Origin: an uncultured Planctomycetaceae bacterium
Lineage (GTDB): Bacteria; Planctomycetota; Planctomycetia; Planctomycetales; Planctomycetaceae
Length of the DNA: 37,900 bases
NCBI GenBank assembly: GCA_903871805.1
Contig: CAIQIE010000208.1
Location: forward strand, 1 to 37,900
Reading direction: 5' to 3'
The first letter of the stretch is position 1, and every line of letters begins with the position of its first letter. Shown here in pieces: positions 5,485 to 13,865 of this stretch. A program made the position numbers and the translations under genes. The notes under the pieces are model-generated. The model worked only from the letters and a program-made list of their open reading frames with translations. It was not told the origin of the DNA and searched no databases.

Positions 5485-7998
5485 ATGACATATCAGGTTC
5501 GCTGTCTTGACGAACTTCCCGCCCATCTTGCGGAACGGTGCCGCATTGCGCACGACGCTCCAGTGGCAGGGGCAAATGAGTATGTGCTTTACTGGATGTG
5601 TTCTGCTGTGCGTACAGAGGAGAATCCGGCGCTCGATACGGCCATTCTGCTGGCACAGCATCTTGATGTCCCTCTGCTGGTGTATCACGGACTGTCTCAG
5701 TCCTATCCGTGGGCTTCCGATCGGCATCATACGTTTATTCTTCAGGGAGCCCGGGATGTTCAGCGTCAGTTCGCTGAGCGGGGAATTCGTTATGTGTTTC
5801 ACCTGGAGCAGCATGGGCAGACGTCTGATGCGCTGAGCCTGCTGGCGGAGCGGTCCTGCGTTGTTGTAACCGAAGAAATGCCGACCGGCCCGCACGCCTT
5901 GTTTCTTCGCGGCCTGATCAGTCGGACTCAGCGTCCTATTGTGGCGGTCGATTCTTCGTGCGTTGTGCCAATGCGGCTTGTAGGAAGGGCCTTCGAGCGG
6001 GCCTTTCAGTTTCGCGACGCCACGCAGAAACGGCGACAGGTCGGAATTCAAACACACTGGCCTGGCCTGTCAGATTCTCCGCGCTATTTCCAGGAGGATG
6101 TCCTGCCTTTTACTCCGGTGGATCTGCAAACATGCAGCCTTGCGGAACTGGTTGCCAACTGCCGGATTGATCATTCAATTGGCCAGGTCGTCGACACGCC
6201 AGGCGGCTCAGTCGCGGGATATGAGCGTTGGGCGACGTTTCTGAAGTCTGGCCTGAAGTACTACGCAGCCCGCCGCAATAATCCGCTGATGGATGGTGTC
6301 AGTCGCATGTCGGCCTATCTGCACTATGGAATGGTGTCGCCCCTGAGGATGGCTCGCGAGGTGGCCGCGATGTCTGGCGAAGGTGCTGAGAAGTTTCTGG
6401 AGGAACTGCTGATCTGGCGAGAGCTGGCGTGGGGGTTTTGTTTCTATCGGCCGGATCATGCTGACTGGTCAGCGATCCCTGCATGGGCGCAGAAAACCCT
6501 GCTGCAGCATGCTTCGGACAAACGCCCGGCGGTGTATTCACGTGAGCAGCTCGCACGCAGTGCCACCCATGATGTCCTCTGGAACGCCGCTCAGGACTCG
6601 CTGCGAATTCATGGCGAACTTCATAATAACGTGCGAATGACGTGGGGTAAGGCGATTCTGGACTGGACACAGTGTCCCCGGGAAGCCCTGCGCACAATTC
6701 TTGATCTGAATCATCGCTACGCGCTTGACGGTCGTGATCCGTCATCGTTCGGCGGTATTCTCTGGTGCCTTGGTCAGTTTGACCGTCCGTTCTCTCCGGA
6801 ATTACCAATCCTCGGGACTGTGCGGCCACGTCCAACCACGGCGCATGCTGAACGTCTGGATGTGAGTCTGTGGTCTCGAAAGACGTCCACGCCGCGGTGT
6901 AACCCGGTTCCCGCCATCGCGGTGATCGGTGCCGGGATATCCGGAATCATGGCAGCCAGAACACTGGTGGATCATGGGTTGCCTGTGACCGTGTTTGAAA
7001 AAAGCCGCGGCTTTGGCGGGCGGATGGCGACTCGGCGTCGCGAGGCTCCGGCATTCGATCATGGTGTGCAATCGTTCCATGCCAGAGATCCGCGGTTTCG
7101 TCGCTGCGTCAACGCATGGAAAGAGCAGGGCCTGATCGCAACGTGGAATGGGGAATTTGCCGAAGTGCGTCCGGATGGCGTCTGGACGGCGGCCCCCAGG
7201 CAAACACGCCTGGTGGGGGTGCCCGGCATGAGCGACCTGGTGCGCCACCTGGCGGATGGCCTGGATGTGCACCGGGACCAGCAGATCCACAGGCTGGCAC
7301 CGGTGTCGGGCCGAATTCGTTTGTCCGATGCTGCCGACGGCGAACTCGGGATTTTCGATCAGGTGATTCTGGCCGTTCCGGTACCGCAGGCCGTCGTCCT
7401 TCTGGATTCGTTTGGTCCCTTCTGCCTGCCCTCGATGAATTATGACACCATCTGGACGCTGATGCTGGTTCTGCCAGAGCCATTGAATGTGACGTGGAAC
7501 GCGGTGGAGGTCTTTGGAAGTCCGATCCGAAGGATTGCGCGAAACCAGACAAAGCCCGGTCGCCATGCGATACGTGGCGAGGAGCACCTGGTGATTCACT
7601 CGTCACCGGAATGGGGCTCCGCCCATCGGGAAGATGCTGAAGCGGATGTGCGAACTCAGCTGATGGAAATTCTCGGCAGCCTGTTGCAGCGGGACATTGG
7701 ACAGCCTGCGGCGACGGCAGCGCACCGCTGGCGTTTTGCAAAGCCTGCACAAACAACGCGAGCAAACGGCGATCTCTTGATCCCAACCCCGGGAGAAGCG
7801 CCCGTGAATCAGCCATCACCGGGTGTATCCCTGCAGGGCCTTGCTGATCAGGGCGTCTTTCTGTGTGGCGATGGGATCGTGGAAGACCAGCAGGCCTGCT
7901 GCGGCGTTGAGGCGGCGTTCCTTAGCGGTATCAATGCCGCAGGCCGCGTTTTAGGCGGCCTGCGGAAGGAACAGAAAATTCAGCGTGGGCTTTGGTAA
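5485..7998 (+). CDS. Class II photolyase fused to renalase-like FAD oxidoreductase
   Basis: An 837-residue two-domain protein. Residues 1 to about 450 are a class II cyclobutane pyrimidine dimer photolyase: an N-terminal Rossmann-like antenna domain (V-L-Y-W-M near 30), then the FAD-binding helical domain with W-R-E-L-A-W-G-F-C-F-Y (311-321), T-H-D-V-L-W-N-A-A-Q (361-370), N-V-R-M-T-W-G-K (382-389) and L-D-G-R-D-P (414-419). From about residue 477 a second flavoprotein begins with I-A-V-I-G-A-G-I-S-G, followed by F-G-G-R-M-A-T-R-R and a C-terminal F-L-C-G-D-G segment, as in renalase/amine-oxidase-like FAD proteins. Class II enzymes are normally about 450-500 residues, so the C-terminal half is a true addition in one uninterrupted frame. 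The start at 5485 gives the usual N terminus and has GGAAAG upstream; ATG 5437 is an alternative. DNA repair is expected for the first half; the second may serve flavin redox chemistry, which is inference. Confidence 0.92.
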   Translation: MTYQVRCLDELPAHLAERCRIAHDAPVAGANEYVLYWMCSAVRTEENPALDTAILLAQHLDVPLLVYHGLSQSYPWASDRHHTFILQGARDVQRQFAERGIRYVFHLEQHGQTSDALSLLAERSCVVVTEEMPTGPHALFLRGLISRTQRPIVAVDSSCVVPMRLVGRAFERAFQFRDATQKRRQVGIQTHWPGLSDSPRYFQEDVLPFTPVDLQTCSLAELVANCRIDHSIGQVVDTPGGSVAGYERWATFLKSGLKYYAARRNNPLMDGVSRMSAYLHYGMVSPLRMAREVAAMSGEGAEKFLEELLIWRELAWGFCFYRPDHADWSAIPAWAQKTLLQHASDKRPAVYSREQLARSATHDVLWNAAQDSLRIHGELHNNVRMTWGKAILDWTQCPREALRTILDLNHRYALDGRDPSSFGGILWCLGQFDRPFSPELPILGTVRPRPTTAHAERLDVSLWSRKTSTPRCNPVPAIAVIGAGISGIMAARTLVDHGLPVTVFEKSRGFGGRMATRRREAPAFDHGVQSFHARDPRFRRCVNAWKEQGLIATWNGEFAEVRPDGVWTAAPRQTRLVGVPGMSDLVRHLADGLDVHRDQQIHRLAPVSGRIRLSDAADGELGIFDQVILAVPVPQAVVLLDSFGPFCLPSMNYDTIWTLMLVLPEPLNVTWNAVEVFGSPIRRIARNQTKPGRHAIRGEEHLVIHSSPEWGSAHREDAEADVRTQLMEILGSLLQRDIGQPAATAAHRWRFAKPAQTTRANGDLLIPTPGEAPVNQPSPGVSLQGLADQGVFLCGDGIVEDQQACCGVEAAFLSGINAAGRVLGGLRKEQKIQRGLW

Positions 7999-8095
7999 CC
8001 TGGACGTGAGGGGGACTGTATCAGGGAGCAGCCGGGAAGCCATCGGACCAGAAGGATCATGGCTGTGACACACATCCGGGCGGTGCTGTCTTTAT

Positions 8096-9400
8096 TCAGA
8101 CCAGTTCTTCAATAGGACGGCCGTTTTCAATCATGTAGGTTGGCCGCCCGGACTGATTGGTGAACTGAATTCGGCGGTCAAAGTCCAGCACATGAAAGAT
8201 GGTGGCCATCATATCCTGCGGAGTAATTGGTGTTGTGCGGGGGACATCGACCTTTTCAGCGGACTCACCGACCACCTGACCCATTTTCAGACCGCCACCG
8301 GCAAACATCAGCGTGCTGAGCGGAGCCCAGTGATCGCGACCACCGGAGCCGTTGACTTTGGGGGTTCGTCCAAACTCGCCGCTGACGACCAGCAGGACAT
8401 TGTCCAGCATGCCGCGTTGATCGAGGTCTTCGATGAGTGCCGAGACGGCCTGGTCGACCTCAGGTCCTCGTCGATCCATTTCCTGTTTGATATTGCTGTG
8501 CATATCCCAGCCGCCGTAATTCACGGTCACAAAACCGCAGCCACTTTCGCAGAGTCTGCGAGCGAGCAGCATTTGTTCGCCGAGCCCGCGACCATAGCGA
8601 TCCACCACGCGCGGATCTTCGTACTTCATGTCGAAAGCCTGCTGTGAGCGACTGAGAATCAGATTGAAGGCCTGCTGTTCGAAGGAATCCAGTCCCTCCA
8701 TCAGTCCCTTGCGATCGATGTCTCGTTTGACAGTATCGATCCCGTCAAGAATTGCGCGGCGGCTGGCCAGTCGATTCTGGTCGACGGTCAGAGACATATT
8801 ACGACGGGCTTCGCCTGCGGGGTCAAATGGGCCGTAGGCGGTTCCCAGAAAAGCCGGGCCGTCGGCATAAATTCCACCAAGTCGCACATAGGTGGGGATT
8901 CCCGTGGTTGGATGATTGGTTCCACGAATGCGAGACACAATAGAACCGAGAAAGGGGCGATCCGGATTTGCGCCGTTATCAGCCAGTCGATTGTCGTAGC
9001 CGGTCATGACATAGTGGGTGCCACCGGAGTGTCCGCTGTTGGTGTGGGCAAAGGAACGGACGATGGCCATCTTGTCGGTCAGTTGAGCCATGCGTTCAAA
9101 GTTGCCGCCGATGGTGACACCGGGAAGTGTGGTTTTGACTTCGCCGGTGACGCTGCGGTATTCGGCGGGCGCTGTCATTTTGGGATCGAAGGTTTCGACA
9201 TGGGTCGGGCCGCCGCTGAGCCACAGCCAGATCACGGACTTATCGCTGGTACGGAAACCCTGTTCAGTCGCTTTGGCTTTCTGCTGAAGAAGGCTGGCCA
9301 GTGTCATTCCACCCATTCCAAGTCCACCGACTCGAAGGAAATTACGCCGGGACTTTCCTTCGCAGTTTCGACCTGCATTTCCAAACATGAGATCAAGCAT
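8096..9400 (-). CDS. DUF1501 family secreted protein (twin-arginine leader)
   Basis: A 434-residue protein with a twin-arginine motif S-R-R-N-F-L-R at residues 17-23 followed by a Gly/Met-rich hydrophobic stretch, so it is probably exported folded by Tat. DUF1501 proteins have an alkaline-phosphatase/sulfatase-like fold and are very numerous in planctomycetes; typical segments are S-G-G-P-T-H-V-E-T-F-D-P, G-G-T-H-Y-V-M-T-G and the late G-E-F-G-R-T-P-K. They usually pair with DUF1549/DUF1553 cytochrome-like genes; none is present, so this is an orphan copy. The start at 9400 was chosen for GGAG six bases upstream; the open frame continues to 9523. It is convergent with the photolyase gene and divergent from cysH. 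The substrate is unknown. Confidence 0.92.
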   Translation of the reverse strand: MLDLMFGNAGRNCEGKSRRNFLRVGGLGMGGMTLASLLQQKAKATEQGFRTSDKSVIWLWLSGGPTHVETFDPKMTAPAEYRSVTGEVKTTLPGVTIGGNFERMAQLTDKMAIVRSFAHTNSGHSGGTHYVMTGYDNRLADNGANPDRPFLGSIVSRIRGTNHPTTGIPTYVRLGGIYADGPAFLGTAYGPFDPAGEARRNMSLTVDQNRLASRRAILDGIDTVKRDIDRKGLMEGLDSFEQQAFNLILSRSQQAFDMKYEDPRVVDRYGRGLGEQMLLARRLCESGCGFVTVNYGGWDMHSNIKQEMDRRGPEVDQAVSALIEDLDQRGMLDNVLLVVSGEFGRTPKVNGSGGRDHWAPLSTLMFAGGGLKMGQVVGESAEKVDVPRTTPITPQDMMATIFHVLDFDRRIQFTNQSGRPTYMIENGRPIEELV

Positions 9401-9569
9401 TGCGGGCTCCATTTTGCGGCGATTCGATAGAAAACACGGTCCACATCCTCTGATACTATCGACGAACCGTACAATCAGGCAACATAAGGCAAGCAGTCTT
9501 TTTCCTGTTTTGTGAATCCGCAAGGATTTTTACCAAAAATGTCTTGCCGGATGTCTGGTGATTCAGAAA

Positions 9570-9613
9570 TGCATAAAATACTTGTTTTTTATGCACCTCC
9601 CCGGTTTGCCGGG
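9570..9613. promoter_or_regulatory. Two adjacent hairpins between DUF1501 gene and cysH
   Basis: A perfect 9-bp AT-rich inverted repeat, tgcataaaa (9570-9578) and ttttatgca (9587-9595), is followed at once by a 5-bp GC hairpin cccgg-tttg-ccggg (9600-9613) and the run tctttt. The pair lies in the 378-base divergent intergenic region about 170 bases before cysH. It could be an operator dyad, or the second hairpin a weak attenuator in the cysH leader. The function is inferred only from position and symmetry. Confidence 0.4.
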
Positions 9614-9778
9614 TCTTTTGCGCCCGGGACCGCGTTCCTGACGGATAGACGACGACTTATGCCGTTCTTCCAACCATGCAAAAAAAGCGATATTCTTCCA
9701 CCGTGCAGATCGGGTTAAAACACACACAGCTGCACGTGCTGCACTCCCAGGAATTTGAGGACGAAACGGAACTCTTTG

Positions 9779-10570
9779 ATGGCTCGCCTTAGCCAGGCCG
9801 ATCTGGCCACTCTCAACAAAACCTTCGATGACCGCAGTCCCCAGGAACTACTGCAGTGGGCTAAAGACATCTTCGGTGAACGTGTCGCTGCGATGTCCTC
9901 AATGCAGGAATCGGGGAATGTGATCTGTCATATGCTGAGTCATGTGCCGGTCCGCATGCCCGTTGTTTTTGTCGATACGGGCGTGCTGTTTCAGGAAACA
10001 CTCGACACCAGAGATCGGCTGATGCGGGAATATGGCCTGACGATCCACACTTACCGGCCAACTCTGTCAATGGAAGAGCAAACAGAGCAATATGGCGTCC
10101 TGTATCTGTCTGCTGAAGGACAGAAACAGTGTTGCGAAATGCGAAAAAGCGAACCACTGGACGCGGTGAAGGGACAGTATGATGCGTTGATCGGAAGTTT
10201 GCGGCGGGCTGACGGTGGTCGCCGTGGTGTTTGTCCGATTCTTGCTGTTGATACCCGTTTGAATTGTCTGCGAATCAACGTGCTGGCGAATTTCACCAAC
10301 GAGCAGATGGATGATTACATTGCACAGAATCAGGTCATACTGAATCCACTCCACAAACAGGGCTTTTCCACGATCGGGTGTAATCGCTGCACAACCCCAG
10401 TGTTGCCGGGTGAACCGAAACGTGCCGGTCGCTGGAGACATCTGGGGCCATGGAGCGTGTATTGCGGAATCAATCCGTCAGATATGGATCCGGAGCGATC
10501 ACCTTCACTGGACTTTCAGCAGGAACTGATCGATCGTATTCTCGGACGTTCCACGGACTTTATGATCTGA
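9779..10570 (+). CDS. cysH: APS/PAPS reductase, iron-sulfur type
   Basis: A 263-residue member of the CysH family of assimilatory sulfate reduction, which reduces adenylyl sulfate (or PAPS) to sulfite and AMP (or PAP). The N-terminal half has the modified PP-loop ([10 protein letters not shown]) and V-F-V-D-T-G. Four cysteines in the pattern Cys118-Cys119 and Cys201-N-R-Cys204 are those that hold a [4Fe-4S] cluster in APS reductases, so APS is the more likely substrate. The C-terminal catalytic motif, usually E-C-G-[LI]-H, reads Y-C-G-I-N (Cys229): the nucleophile is kept but both neighbours are changed. The start is uncertain: ATG 9779 was preferred to TTG 9755, and neither has a strong ribosome-binding site. 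A rhodanese gene follows 272 bases downstream on the same strand, consistent with sulfur metabolism. Confidence 0.92.
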   Translation: MARLSQADLATLNKTFDDRSPQELLQWAKDIFGERVAAMSSMQESGNVICHMLSHVPVRMPVVFVDTGVLFQETLDTRDRLMREYGLTIHTYRPTLSMEEQTEQYGVLYLSAEGQKQCCEMRKSEPLDAVKGQYDALIGSLRRADGGRRGVCPILAVDTRLNCLRINVLANFTNEQMDDYIAQNQVILNPLHKQGFSTIGCNRCTTPVLPGEPKRAGRWRHLGPWSVYCGINPSDMDPERSPSLDFQQELIDRILGRSTDFMI

Positions 10571-10598
10571 AGAGGTGATCTGAGGGAATGTGACCAGC

Positions 10599-10726
10599 GG
10601 GGCAGAGCCCCATTTGTTGCGTCGGGATGCAAAAAAAGACCTCCAGCATGGGAATGATTTGTGACTGGTGGGGGGGCTGGAGTTGGGCAGGTCCTGTGCA
10701 GTTCGGAACACAATTTCAGTTCCGAA
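10599..10726 (+). promoter_or_regulatory. Three hairpins between cysH and the rhodanese gene
   Basis: Three inverted repeats lie in this gap: ggggc-aga-gcccc (10599-10611), 29 bases after the cysH stop and followed by a T-rich stretch, a possible weak terminator; ctccagc/gctggag (10641-10647 with 10676-10682); and a perfect 8-bp repeat ttcggaac/gttccgaa (10702-10709 with 10719-10726). The last two could form a structured leader or operator for the rhodanese gene starting at 10843. No known riboswitch consensus was recognised. Confidence 0.4.
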
Positions 10727-10842
10727 GAGTCTGACAGGGGTGGCCGGCTGATGCAGGGGATATTGACCGAAGTGATCATTCAGAGAGAGCGACTGATTTC
10801 CGCGGGCAGAATTACCGGGGGGATTGTCAGAAGGATTCAAGC

Positions 10843-11427
10843 GTGCCAGGCAGTATCACAGTAGAACAATTTGCACCCCTCAGTCGTCAGGGTGGTTTTG
10901 ATCTGATCGACGTACGCACCCCCAATGAGTTTTATGAAGTGCATGCCGTGGGGGCACTGATGATGCCACTCGATGGGCTCAATCCGACCGCGATTATGGA
11001 ATCTCGGGAAGAACGCCGCGACCAGCCCCTGTATGTCATCTGTCGTACCGGATCCCGCTCAGCCCAGGCCTGTGCGGCGTTCGAGCGAGCCGGATTTTCC
11101 AATGTGGTCAACGTCGAGGGCGGTACGCTTGCCTGGATTGCAGCCGGATTGCCTGTGAACCGCGGGATTCGCCGCCCCATGTCAATCGAGCGGCAGATCC
11201 GAATTGTTTCAGGGCTGGCGATCCTGGTCGGAACCCTTGGGACGCTGATAACTCCGTGGTGTCTGCTGTTGCCCGGGCTGATTGGGGCTGCCATGGCGTG
11301 GGCTGGTTACACAAATTCGCGGGCCATGGGGAGATTCTTTTCAAAACTGCCGTGGAATCGGGGGCAGGCGGCGGGATTGCCGGCTGCCTGCGGCAGCTGC
11401 TCGGGCGGAGGCTGTTCCGGAAGCTGA
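10843..11427 (+). CDS. Rhodanese-domain membrane protein (YgaP-like, DUF2892)
   Basis: A 194-residue protein. Residues 5-105 are a single rhodanese domain with L-I-D-V-R-T-P-N-E-F at 21-30 and the active-site loop C-R-T-G-S-R-S with persulfide-forming Cys67, expected to carry sulfane sulfur. Residues about 113-175 are a DUF2892-type unit with two hydrophobic helices (I-R-I-V-S-G-L and L-L-L-P-G-L-I-G-A), as in the inner-membrane rhodanese YgaP. The tail ends in a short Cys/Gly segment (C-G-S-C-S-G-G-G-C) that could bind metal or take part in thiol exchange. The start is GTG at 10843, with AAGGA about nine bases upstream. Placement after cysH suggests a role in sulfur transfer. Nothing recognisable lies in the 227 bases that follow. 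Confidence 0.9.
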   Translation: MPGSITVEQFAPLSRQGGFDLIDVRTPNEFYEVHAVGALMMPLDGLNPTAIMESREERRDQPLYVICRTGSRSAQACAAFERAGFSNVVNVEGGTLAWIAAGLPVNRGIRRPMSIERQIRIVSGLAILVGTLGTLITPWCLLLPGLIGAAMAWAGYTNSRAMGRFFSKLPWNRGQAAGLPAACGSCSGGGCSGS

Positions 11428-11654
11428 GCCACACCCGGCTGGCTGTTCGTTGATGCAAACTTCGGTGAAATACGAGTTTTTCTGCGATAATCCGGAATTA
11501 ACTTCCGTCCTGCCTGTATTGCAGCATCCATTTCATTCTGAGTACAGAATTTGCAGATTTGTCAGGGAACGGCAAATCCTGATTGAACCGGATGGCTCCG
11601 GACTGTCAGAATACGGGGCTGTAACCTTCTGCTGTTCCTAATGAATCGGCTGCC

Positions 11655-13838
11655 ATGACATTTCTCTGGACCCCGGCGTCGCTCATACTGACTGTGGTCG
11701 TTCTGGCCGCAGCAGCAGGCTGCTGCTTTGTCAGCTGGAAACGCAGCGGTTACGCCCGCACCATGGGTTGGCTGGAAGTGCTGCGGTTTGTACTAATCAC
11801 CCTTGTGCTGATCACTCTGAATCAACCAGAGATCCCCACAGAAATTCGTCCCACAGAACAGCCGACGCTGGTCGTCCTGTACGACAATTCCGACAGTATG
11901 AAAACGCAGGATGTACTAAATCCTGAGGCTCCGTCAGAAAGGCCACGGGTAAGAAGCGATGCGATCGCAACGCTGATTCAGCCGCAAACGTGGCAGCCTG
12001 TTCAGAATCGTATGCAGGTAGTCTTTGAACCATTTGCTGCACAAGCGCCCATTGGTGTTCGAGGCACGGATTTGAATTCCGCACTCCAGAGCACCTCAGA
12101 GAAGCACGCCGGTCTTCGCAGCGTTGTGCTGATCTCGGATGGCGACTGGAACACCGGCGACGCTCCGCAGCGAGCGGCATCAGCACTTCGTGTGCGTGGC
12201 GTGCCTGTTTATTCTGTCAGCGTCGGCAGCGAACAGCGACTTCCCGATGTGGTTCTGACAGCCTCCGATGCACCCACCTTCGGCGTTGTGAATAAGTCTC
12301 TGAGAATACCTTTTCGAATCACCAGCTGGCTGGCTCAGGATCGCGAGATGCTGGTCTCGCTCACCGGGACTCAGGGAGAAACCGTCACAAAGGCCGTCCG
12401 CGTTTCCGGAATGGGGCAGCTTCAGGACACTCTGGAATGGAAACCCACCCGCACCGGAGACTATTCACTGACTCTTGAAGTCCCCGTGGACGAAACAGAA
12501 ACGCAGTCCGACAACAATCGCGTGACCATCCCGTTGGTCATTCGTGACGAGGAATTGCGGGTGCTGATTATCGAATCCGTCCCGCGCTGGGAATACCGAT
12601 ATCTTCGCAATGCTCTGGAGCGAGATCCTGGGGTTGAGGTGAATTGCCTGCTGTTTCATCCGGATCTTTCTGAAACCGGTGGAGGCCGAGGTTATCTGCA
12701 GCAATTCCCTTCGGAGAAGGAACTGTTCGAATACGATGTTGTCTTTCTCGGGGACGTCGGTGTGGCTCAGCGGCAACTGACGCTGGCGGACTGCACCCTG
12801 CTAAAACAACTGGTTCGCAGTCAGGCGGGAGGGCTGGTCTTTCTGCCTGGCGCCCGCGGGCATCAGCTGACGCTTCAGGGCAGTGACCTGGAAGAACTGC
12901 TGCCGGTCGTGCTCAATCCTGCTGTGCCGAAGGGAAAAGGTAATTCAAGGCCTGGGCGGTTCGCACTGACGGAAGCCGGACGACGCAGCCTGCTGACGCG
13001 GCTGGAAACCGAAGACATCGAAAACGAAAAAATCTGGAATGGTCTGCCCGGGTTCTACTGGCATGCAGCCGCTGAACGAGCAAAGATCGGTGCCCAGGTG
13101 CTCGCCACCCACGATACGGAATCATCCAGCTACGGACGCGTTCCGCTCATCGTCACGCGAACGGCAGGCACCGGCAAAGTGCTCTTCATGGGCAGTGACG
13201 GAGCATGGCGCTGGAGAAAGGGTGTTGAGGACCTGTATCACTATCGCTTCTGGGGACAGGTAGTCCGCTGGATGGCCTATCAACGCAATATGTCGCAGGG
13301 CGAATCCATGCGACTTTTCTACTCGCCGGATCGCCCGGAAGCGGGAAGCGTCGTCAACCTGAATGTCAATGTCACCAGCCTTGCCGGAGAACCATTGCGA
13401 ACCGGCACCGTCACTGTCCAGACAACCTCGCCCTCAGGACAAACGGACACGGTCCGGCTGACGCCCGGAGGAGAGGATTCGTGGGGGCTTTTCAGCGGCA
13501 CCTTTTCTCCCAGGGATGGCGGTCAGTATCGTCTGGTCACAACCTGCACGGAAACCGGGGCAAGGCTGGAAACCGTCCTGTCCGTGACTGGGCAGGAGAA
13601 GGAACAGATTGGTCTGCCGGCAAAAACGGATGTGCTGCGAGAAATCTCGCTGACGACTCGCGGAGAACTCACCGACGCTTCCAAAGTCCAGCAACTGATC
13701 GAGAAACTGGCCGCACTTCCACAACCCGCACCCGTGATCGTCCCCATCCGACTCTGGAGCCATCCACTCTGGGCAGGCCTGATGATCCTGCTGCTGGGTG
13801 TGTTCTGGACCGCTCGAAAATTCGCCGGCTTCGCCTGA
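11655..13838 (+). CDS. Membrane protein with VWA domain and amidotransferase-like region
   Basis: A 727-residue protein. Two N-terminal membrane helices (about residues 7-27 and 40-58) precede a von Willebrand A domain whose metal-ion site D-N-S-D-S-M (DxSxS) lies near residue 77; V-V-L-I-S-D-G-D-W-N follows later in the domain. A central region with V-L-I-I-E-S-V-P-R-W-E-Y-R-Y-L-R and V-V-F-L-G-D-V resembles the class I glutamine amidotransferase-like fold seen in large BatA-related VWA proteins. A beta-rich segment with P-G-G-E-D-S-W-G-L-F follows, and one C-terminal helix (about 705-722) ends the protein. Such proteins usually sit in clusters with MoxR ATPase and DUF58 genes, which are absent here. 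The ribosome-binding site is weak. It is convergent with the PQQ gene, with only 27 bases between the stops. A role in envelope stress or complex assembly is a family-based guess. Confidence 0.85.
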   Translation: MTFLWTPASLILTVVVLAAAAGCCFVSWKRSGYARTMGWLEVLRFVLITLVLITLNQPEIPTEIRPTEQPTLVVLYDNSDSMKTQDVLNPEAPSERPRVRSDAIATLIQPQTWQPVQNRMQVVFEPFAAQAPIGVRGTDLNSALQSTSEKHAGLRSVVLISDGDWNTGDAPQRAASALRVRGVPVYSVSVGSEQRLPDVVLTASDAPTFGVVNKSLRIPFRITSWLAQDREMLVSLTGTQGETVTKAVRVSGMGQLQDTLEWKPTRTGDYSLTLEVPVDETETQSDNNRVTIPLVIRDEELRVLIIESVPRWEYRYLRNALERDPGVEVNCLLFHPDLSETGGGRGYLQQFPSEKELFEYDVVFLGDVGVAQRQLTLADCTLLKQLVRSQAGGLVFLPGARGHQLTLQGSDLEELLPVVLNPAVPKGKGNSRPGRFALTEAGRRSLLTRLETEDIENEKIWNGLPGFYWHAAAERAKIGAQVLATHDTESSSYGRVPLIVTRTAGTGKVLFMGSDGAWRWRKGVEDLYHYRFWGQVVRWMAYQRNMSQGESMRLFYSPDRPEAGSVVNLNVNVTSLAGEPLRTGTVTVQTTSPSGQTDTVRLTPGGEDSWGLFSGTFSPRDGGQYRLVTTCTETGARLETVLSVTGQEKEQIGLPAKTDVLREISLTTRGELTDASKVQQLIEKLAALPQPAPVIVPIRLWSHPLWAGLMILLLGVFWTARKFAGFA

Positions 13839-13865
13839 CGCGTCAATCCCAGGCAGGGGCGCAGT

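Noticed and set aside
9600..9754. SAM or other known riboswitch before cysH
   Set aside because: Hairpins are present, but none of the conserved core sequences of sulfur-related riboswitches could be recognised.
11453..11641. 62-codon frame between the rhodanese and VWA genes
   Set aside because: Third-position base use differs from real neighbours, there is no ribosome-binding site, and the product has no recognisable feature.
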